Source of the DNA: a bacterium
GTDB taxonomy: Bacteria; Electryoneota; RPQS01
Length of the DNA stretch: 53,384 nucleotides
Reading direction: 5' to 3'
Assembly (NCBI GenBank): GCA_013360195.1
Contig: JABWCQ010000019.1
Span: 1 to 53,384, forward strand
Positions 48,745 to 53,384 of the stretch are shown one piece after another (within the stretch, counting starts at the first letter, position 1; the number at the start of each line of letters is the position of its first letter). The translations under genes and the position numbers were made by a program. The notes under the pieces were generated by a model, which was not told the origin of the DNA, ran no database searches, and was given only the letters and a program-made list of their open reading frames with translations.

Positions 48745-49805
48745 GCGGTAACAACATAATCACTCCGCTTGCGCCGCCGCACGAAGTGGACGTGAGCAAA
48801 ATCGAACAGGAGCTCGAACAGCTTTGGCGCGAAGCTGAATCCTCAGACCATCCTATCACCCGCGCGACCGCTTTCAATCTTGTGCTTGTGTGCGACCGTG
48901 GCGCTGAGGAACAGGCGCGCGAGTTGATTCCCGAGCTTGCGCTTGTGCATCCGACACGCACGATTCTTGTCGTGCTGAATGAATCCGCTCCGCCCGCACA
49001 GCGTGCGTGGGTGACGGCGCATTGCCGCAAACTTGAAGGCGAAAATCGTCAGATATGCTCCGAGGCAATCATTGTTGAGATTGACGGAGAAGCTTCGCTG
49101 CGCGCTTCTTCATTGATTCATTCTCTCTCGCTGGGCAGTCTTGCCACGGCAATCGTTTGGCACCAGTCTCTTCCGCTCAATCACTCTCTGCTGTGCACGC
49201 TTGCATTGTCAAGCGAGCGCGTGATTACCTGCGCGGCGCATCATCTCGCTCCCGCATCCACACTGAAGTCATGGCTCGAACTATACGAGAGTGTCCCGCC
49301 GGAGTGTGTGGTCACCGATTTGTTGTGGGCTGAACTCTCCGGATGGCGCGGCGCAGTGGCCGAACTCTTTGATGAGTGTCCCCGCTGGCGGGAGCTGCGC
49401 GAAGTCCGTGTCCATTCTCAGGGCGACAAACTAACTTGCGGCGCCTTGCTGTGCGGAGCATGGATTGGCTCAACTCTCGACTGGACATTCCAGAGCGTCT
49501 CGCTGCTTGGCAGCCGGCCGGTGATTGCCTGTCAGCAGGACCGCCGGATTGTCTTCTATCCTGACGGAGGCAGCGCGCCAACCGGTATTGAATTTATTTT
49601 TGCCGATGGCGGCGCTGCGGCAGTTATGCGCGCCCAAAATCAATTCTCAATCACCTGCGGCGGTCACACACATGCGGCTCGTGTTCGCGACGCCGACATG
49701 TTGTCGCTGCTCTCGCACGAACTGCACGCGTGGGGACGCGACCCGCGCATGGACAAGGCAGTGCGCATGGCACACGATTGGCTACCGGAGCTGCTCTTCT
49801 CATGA
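48741..49805 (+). CDS. opcA: Glucose-6-phosphate dehydrogenase assembly protein OpcA
   Basis: 354 aa. 'VSKIEQELEQLWREAESSDH' at the start, 'AFNLVLVCDRGAEEQARELI', 'SLATAIVWHQSLPLNHSLLC' and 'DLLWAELSGWR' match OpcA, the allosteric/assembly partner of G6PDH first seen in cyanobacteria and actinomycetes. The start is GTG 48741, overlapping the zwf stop (GTGA); a longer frame from 48633 lies within zwf and is rejected. Its position between zwf and pgl supports the call. Confidence 0.88.
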   Translation: MSGNNIITPLAPPHEVDVSKIEQELEQLWREAESSDHPITRATAFNLVLVCDRGAEEQARELIPELALVHPTRTILVVLNESAPPAQRAWVTAHCRKLEGENRQICSEAIIVEIDGEASLRASSLIHSLSLGSLATAIVWHQSLPLNHSLLCTLALSSERVITCAAHHLAPASTLKSWLELYESVPPECVVTDLLWAELSGWRGAVAELFDECPRWRELREVRVHSQGDKLTCGALLCGAWIGSTLDWTFQSVSLLGSRPVIACQQDRRIVFYPDGGSAPTGIEFIFADGGAAAVMRAQNQFSITCGGHTHAARVRDADMLSLLSHELHAWGRDPRMDKAVRMAHDWLPELLFS

Positions 49806-50524
49806 ACCCCGAAATCATCTATTGCGAATTCCCCGACGACGTTGCAGAAGCTGCGGCAGCACTTTTGCATGAACTTCAAGAGGAAGCTATCGCCGACCGC
49901 GGAATTTTTCGTATCGCACTCTCCGGAGGTTCGACTCCCGCCTTGCTGTTCAAACAGCTTGCCTCAGCCGACTGGAAAGAGGAAATGGATTATCCCAACT
50001 GGGAAGTCTTCTGGGTGGATGAACGCGCCGTGCCTCCGACACACAAGGACTCAAACTACAAGCTTGCGCATGACCTGTTTTTGAGCAAAGTTGAAATCGG
50101 CAACGTATTCCGCATGCCTGCCGAACATCCGGACTTGAAGGAAGCCGCTGATGCCTACGCCCGCACACTCAAGAGTCGTTTCACGCAGGAGAGTGTCGCG
50201 TTTGACGCCGTGCTGCTCGGCATGGGCGCGGACGGCCACACCGCGTCACTTTTCCCGGGCACACCTGTGCTTGAATCCGGCGCACTGGTCGAAGCCGTCG
50301 AAATTCCCGGAAACGCGATTCCCAAGCGTTTGACCTTGACACTGCGCGTCATCAACAGTGCGCGCGCTGCAATCTTTCTGGTGACAGGAGTGGAAAAGGC
50401 TGCGCGTTTACGCGATGTCTTAATCGACAACAACTACAAATACCCCGCGACACGTATTGAACCCCGCGAAGGCCGCCTGATCTGGATTATCGACGAAGAC
50501 GCTGCCACCGAGTTGAATGAATAG
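49802..50524 (+). CDS. pgl: 6-phosphogluconolactonase
   Basis: 240 aa, DevB/SOL-type. 'FRIALSGGSTPALLFKQLAS' (41-46 SGGSTP), 'FWVDERAVPPTHKDSNYKLA' and 'LLGMGADGHTASLFPGT' are the family signatures. It hydrolyses 6-phosphogluconolactone between the Zwf and Gnd steps, completing the pathway encoded by this operon. ATG 49802 overlaps the opcA stop (ATGA). A terminator follows. Confidence 0.94.
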   Translation: MNPEIIYCEFPDDVAEAAAALLHELQEEAIADRGIFRIALSGGSTPALLFKQLASADWKEEMDYPNWEVFWVDERAVPPTHKDSNYKLAHDLFLSKVEIGNVFRMPAEHPDLKEAADAYARTLKSRFTQESVAFDAVLLGMGADGHTASLFPGTPVLESGALVEAVEIPGNAIPKRLTLTLRVINSARAAIFLVTGVEKAARLRDVLIDNNYKYPATRIEPREGRLIWIIDEDAATELNE

Positions 50525-50547
50525 CGTACCACTGTATTCACAAATGC

Positions 50548-50578
50548 AAAACGGGCGACCCTTGAGGTCGCCCGTTTT
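50548..50578. terminator. Bidirectional terminator
   Basis: A 13-bp perfect stem (AAAACGGGCGACC / GGTCGCCCGTTTT, loop CTTGA) ends both the pentose-phosphate operon and the convergent barrel gene. Confidence 0.9.
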
Positions 50579-50599
50579 CTATTTCCTATCTTCTATTTC

Positions 50600-52294
50600 C
50601 TATTTAAACAGGAAGTACAATCCGCCAAACGGGCGAATCTGCACATCTTCGCCTTCGGGCATGTAAGCTTTCACACCTGCATTGAATTGTACGACGTCAA
50701 TATCTAATTGAATCGAACCGTCAAGCATCGGCGCTTCCATGTAGGGGAAGAATTGCTCTTCTATCACATCCTTTAGACGGTCAATCGAGAAAGACGACGA
50801 CAACGAGTGTATTCGTCCGCCGCCTTCAACACGCAGGCGATACGTCTTTGCGCTCAAGACCGTCCAGCGCAGGGCTGCCGATACATGCGCGATACTCGCG
50901 TCAAAGGAACTAACATAAGTAATAGGTGGAAACGGATTATCAGGAAAGTCAATGGTATTCCGCGCTAAGACATCCGTTAGCAAATGCAATCCGCCTCCCA
51001 CCATAAGTTGTGTCTGATCGGAGAACTTGTAATTCAAGTTGCCATCCAAATCAAACTCGTTCTTGTGTGTCCATGACCACTGTTCACTAATAGTTGCCGT
51101 GCTGTCGCGCCAAAAGAAATAGCGAGAATCATCCGGCCCCGGCCAGATTGCGGCCAGTCTCATCCACAAACCGATCCGCTTCCCTGCACCATACGGAGCG
51201 AGCTTGTCAATTCCGAACTTCGTCGCGAGTTCGTAATGTCCCAAATCCTGCGTGGCGGACTCTTCATACGCGTCGTCTTTCCATCCCGCTCTTACTCTAT
51301 CCCAGAACAGATTATCCTGAAAGTAGGTGCGAATTCCCGCAAATGCAAACAGCGATCGATCCCACGCTGGAATATACATGACTTCGCCTGATGTCGAGAG
51401 AAATCTTGCAGTCAGGGAGTCCGTTTTCCACGGTGCAAGCTCCGCTGAAAATCTGAGTCCGATGCGCGAATTGATTTCCTGCCGTCCCGCAATCCACCTG
51501 TCCCACACGCCGAACTCCCATTCATTGCCTGCCGCGAAGGTCAGCCGGCCTCGCGACGCTTCTCTCTGTGCCATCGAGTAGCCGCCGCCGAGCATGCCAA
51601 GCGCTTCGCGATAGTAGAGTCCGCGCGGCTGTTCCAGTAATTCACTTGGAACATACACCGTATCACGAATGATAATCGGGTCCTTTTCCACCGTCACAAT
51701 CTCCGGCACGAACACGGTGTCACGCTGATAGATAACCACGGTGTCAAATTTCGACGGCTCGGGACGCGGAAAGCTTACCCGCGTCGAGTCAAAATTCCAC
51801 AACCGAATCTGCGCGCCGTTGGTCGTGAACTTGAAATATCCCTCGACCCCGTTGCCCCGGTAGCCGCGTGCGAGTCGCTCCTGCAGTCCCGCCAGCAGCC
51901 CGTAGCTGAGCGCCTTTCCTCCCCGCGCTGAAATCGCAATCGAGTCGAAAACCGAATGATACTGCCTGCCTTCGTACACTTCCGTGTTGGGTGGCAGTTT
52001 GAACGACCGCAGCAGCGAATCCAGCCGCTCGCTGATGGGTTCGAGCCGCAGCACTCTGCCTGTCGGATACAGCACCACCGCGTCGTTCTGGTCGAATCCG
52101 TCGTTCAGCAAATCCGTAATCAGCACGCGTTCAATCGTCTCGTTGCCCAGAAACAATTCATCGCGCAAAACCTGAATCTCCGCCGCGCTCGTGACATTCT
52201 GCTGCGTAACGAGCTTATAATCCACCTCGGCATTTACAGCCATCGTCATCATCATCGCCGCAATCGCGGCAAATAGCCATCTCAAGTGCTTCAC
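50600..52294 (-). CDS. Outer-membrane beta-barrel protein, uncharacterised
   Basis: 564 aa. Signal peptide MKHLRWLFAAIAAMMMTMAV; an N-terminal periplasmic domain (about 25-165, 'ETIERVLITDLLNDGFDQND'), a linker of valine/aspartate-rich strands ('DTVVIYQRDTVFVPEIVTVE'), then a barrel region (about 230-564) of alternating strands such as 'GNEWEFGVWDRWIAGRQE' and 'GLWMRLAAIWPGPDDSRYFF', ending with the aromatic strand 'PFGGLYFLFK'. The final Phe-Lys is close to the usual BAM-targeting end. It begins immediately before the TPR gene stop and shares its operon. Function unknown. Confidence 0.7.
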   Translation of the reverse strand: MKHLRWLFAAIAAMMMTMAVNAEVDYKLVTQQNVTSAAEIQVLRDELFLGNETIERVLITDLLNDGFDQNDAVVLYPTGRVLRLEPISERLDSLLRSFKLPPNTEVYEGRQYHSVFDSIAISARGGKALSYGLLAGLQERLARGYRGNGVEGYFKFTTNGAQIRLWNFDSTRVSFPRPEPSKFDTVVIYQRDTVFVPEIVTVEKDPIIIRDTVYVPSELLEQPRGLYYREALGMLGGGYSMAQREASRGRLTFAAGNEWEFGVWDRWIAGRQEINSRIGLRFSAELAPWKTDSLTARFLSTSGEVMYIPAWDRSLFAFAGIRTYFQDNLFWDRVRAGWKDDAYEESATQDLGHYELATKFGIDKLAPYGAGKRIGLWMRLAAIWPGPDDSRYFFWRDSTATISEQWSWTHKNEFDLDGNLNYKFSDQTQLMVGGGLHLLTDVLARNTIDFPDNPFPPITYVSSFDASIAHVSAALRWTVLSAKTYRLRVEGGGRIHSLSSSFSIDRLKDVIEEQFFPYMEAPMLDGSIQLDIDVVQFNAGVKAYMPEGEDVQIRPFGGLYFLFK

Positions 52295-53384
52295 TTATTG
52301 TCCCCCTAACAGGGCTTGATATTTTTTCATCTGCTCCCAATTTCCCTTCGAGCGGTAGGAAGCCACCAAAATTTCATATGCCGCCGTGCGCTGCTCAGGC
52401 GTCAACGGATACTGCAGCGCGCGCTCAGCGTTCTCGATGGATTGTGTCAAGTCATTGGACGCAATCTGCGCTATCGACACAAATCCGCCGCCTTGACCTT
52501 CCCACGGCACCTTGTCCGTAACTTTCCTTGTAATCTTTCGGACACTCTTCGCCCAAGCGGCTGACAACTTCACCGAGCCGTTGAATGCCCTCGGTTTTGT
52601 TGCCGTGATTGTAGGTGACGAGCGACAATCTCCACGTCAAAAAGTCCTTCGCTTTCACCGTGCGCGCAGAGGAGATGCCGCCCAGATACGCTTCCCGCGC
52701 ACCGTTCCAATCCTCTTTGTTCTCAGCCGCGAATGCCGCGTCACGATACTCCGCCGCCGCGATGCCGCCGTTATCCCAATTTATCCAGTCAATCGTCTTC
52801 TGTATCTCCGCCGAGTCTTCCGGCGTCGAATACGATTGCGCCAGCGTGAACATCTTCAGCGCGTTTTGATCCTGATAGGTTTTCAAATACGCTTCACCAA
52901 GATACAAACGGTAGTTATTCGGAATCGAATCCGTTGAACCCGTCACCAGTTCGCGAATCCGCATCGCCTGATCAAATCCCGTGACCGCCTTATCATATTG
53001 CTTCGCCGAGTAGGCCGCGTAGCCATAGGCAAACCACAGATTGTCTTCGCCTTGCCGTTCATTCAGAATTTCGCGGTAGAGCGGCAGCGACTTGTCCCAC
53101 TCTTCCATTCTGTCATACGTCGCCACGAGCCACAGCTGCAGCTCCTTCATCTCCGGCTGCTTGGCATAGGCTTTCTCGAAATTTTTCGCCGCGGCCTTGA
53201 AGGACGACATCGCGCGTTTGCGCGTGTCCAACTCTTTGGACGACTTCGTCGTGTCGCCCATCGCCTGACCGATCAAACCGAACACACCGCCGCGTGACTT
53301 GAGCGTCGTATCTGTCCCTGCCGCGCGCATTGCGTTCGCCTCTTTCAAGAACTCCTCACCCGCCGCGAAATCCTCTTTCCCGCG
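52295..53384 (-). pseudogene. TPR-repeat protein, frameshifted and cut by the window edge
   Basis: The frame is open from the right edge (53384), so the 5' end lies outside. TPR-like helices are clear ('NFEKAYAKQPEMKELQLWLV', 'LYREILNERQGEDNLWFAYG', 'WRLSLVTYNHGNKTEGIQRL'). At about 52.51-52.53 kb the frame changes: after 'ECPKDYKE' the expected continuation 'KVTDKVPWEGQGGGFVSIAQ' is in the next frame and runs to a stop at 52295 ('ERALQYPLTPEQRTAAYEIL'). The slip lies at an A-run (GGAAAGTT where GGAAAAAGTT would restore it). Could be a real mutation or a homopolymer error. Periplasmic or cytoplasmic location not known. Confidence 0.75.

Overview
This looks like chromosomal DNA from a bacterium of the FCB superphylum (Fibrobacterota-Chlorobiota-Bacteroidota and allied candidate phyla). 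The main sign is five secreted proteins that end in a type IX (Por) sorting domain with the YPNPFN / FPNPFN signature. Diderm envelope proteins (beta-barrels with signal peptides), a multiheme cytochrome/NrfD module and mixed SD/non-SD starts agree with this. I cannot name a genus. There is no rRNA, CRISPR array, transposase or integrase.

Layout. 0-5.4 kb: tRNA-Ser(GGA), a small minus-strand run of stress or housekeeping genes (DUF1801-AlkD fusion, VOC, DinB, NAPE-PLD-like MBL hydrolase), tRNA-Ser(CGA), a LolA-like periplasmic protein, an ABM-type monooxygenase and a secreted cupin. 5.45-7.37 kb: an A+T-rich island with a proteasome-like Ntn hydrolase and a 62-aa partner, between two copies of the 3' end of tyrS. 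7.3-10.7 kb: tyrS, a terpene-cyclase-like toroid protein, tadA and tRNA-Arg(ACG). 11.3-14.3 kb: a four-gene membrane electron-transfer operon (tetraheme cytochrome c, Tat-exported ferredoxin, NrfD, small membrane protein). 14.4-18.4 kb: an ECF sigma / anti-sigma / Cys-rich secreted protein operon and two outer-membrane barrels; one barrel is fused to thioredoxin and has an in-frame TGA. 18.5-21.5 kb: an ArsR regulator with AHSA1/SRPBCC and DUF1801 genes. 21.7-25 kb: an NHL-pentaheme secreted protein, then htpX and lemA.

25-41 kb is mostly secretome: a tandemly duplicated two-gene cassette (22-Cys secreted protein plus type IX beta-helix protein), two P-domain proteins and one further type IX cargo protein. 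An M29 aminopeptidase, methyltransferase, patatin, thiolase and GNAT gene are interspersed, and there is a likely small RNA near 39.2 kb. 40.9-46.1 kb: a membrane glycosyltransferase operon (GT39-like, GT2, GT-like/TPR). 46.3-50.5 kb: a compact oxidative pentose-phosphate operon gnd-zwf-opcA-pgl. 50.6-53.4 kb: an outer-membrane barrel protein and a frameshifted TPR protein that runs off the window.

Points that may be new: the proteasome-like island with its recombination scar; a possible selenocysteine codon (TGA with a GGUC-loop hairpin) in the barrel-thioredoxin gene; the duplicated Cys-rich/beta-helix secretion cassette; the small RNA with a CU-rich anti-SD loop; and a recurring promoter pattern TTGnnn-17-TAnnTT. 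Three apparent gene disruptions (tyrS, the TPR gene, the barrel gene) could partly be sequencing or assembly errors; the first two are compatible with homopolymer contractions.
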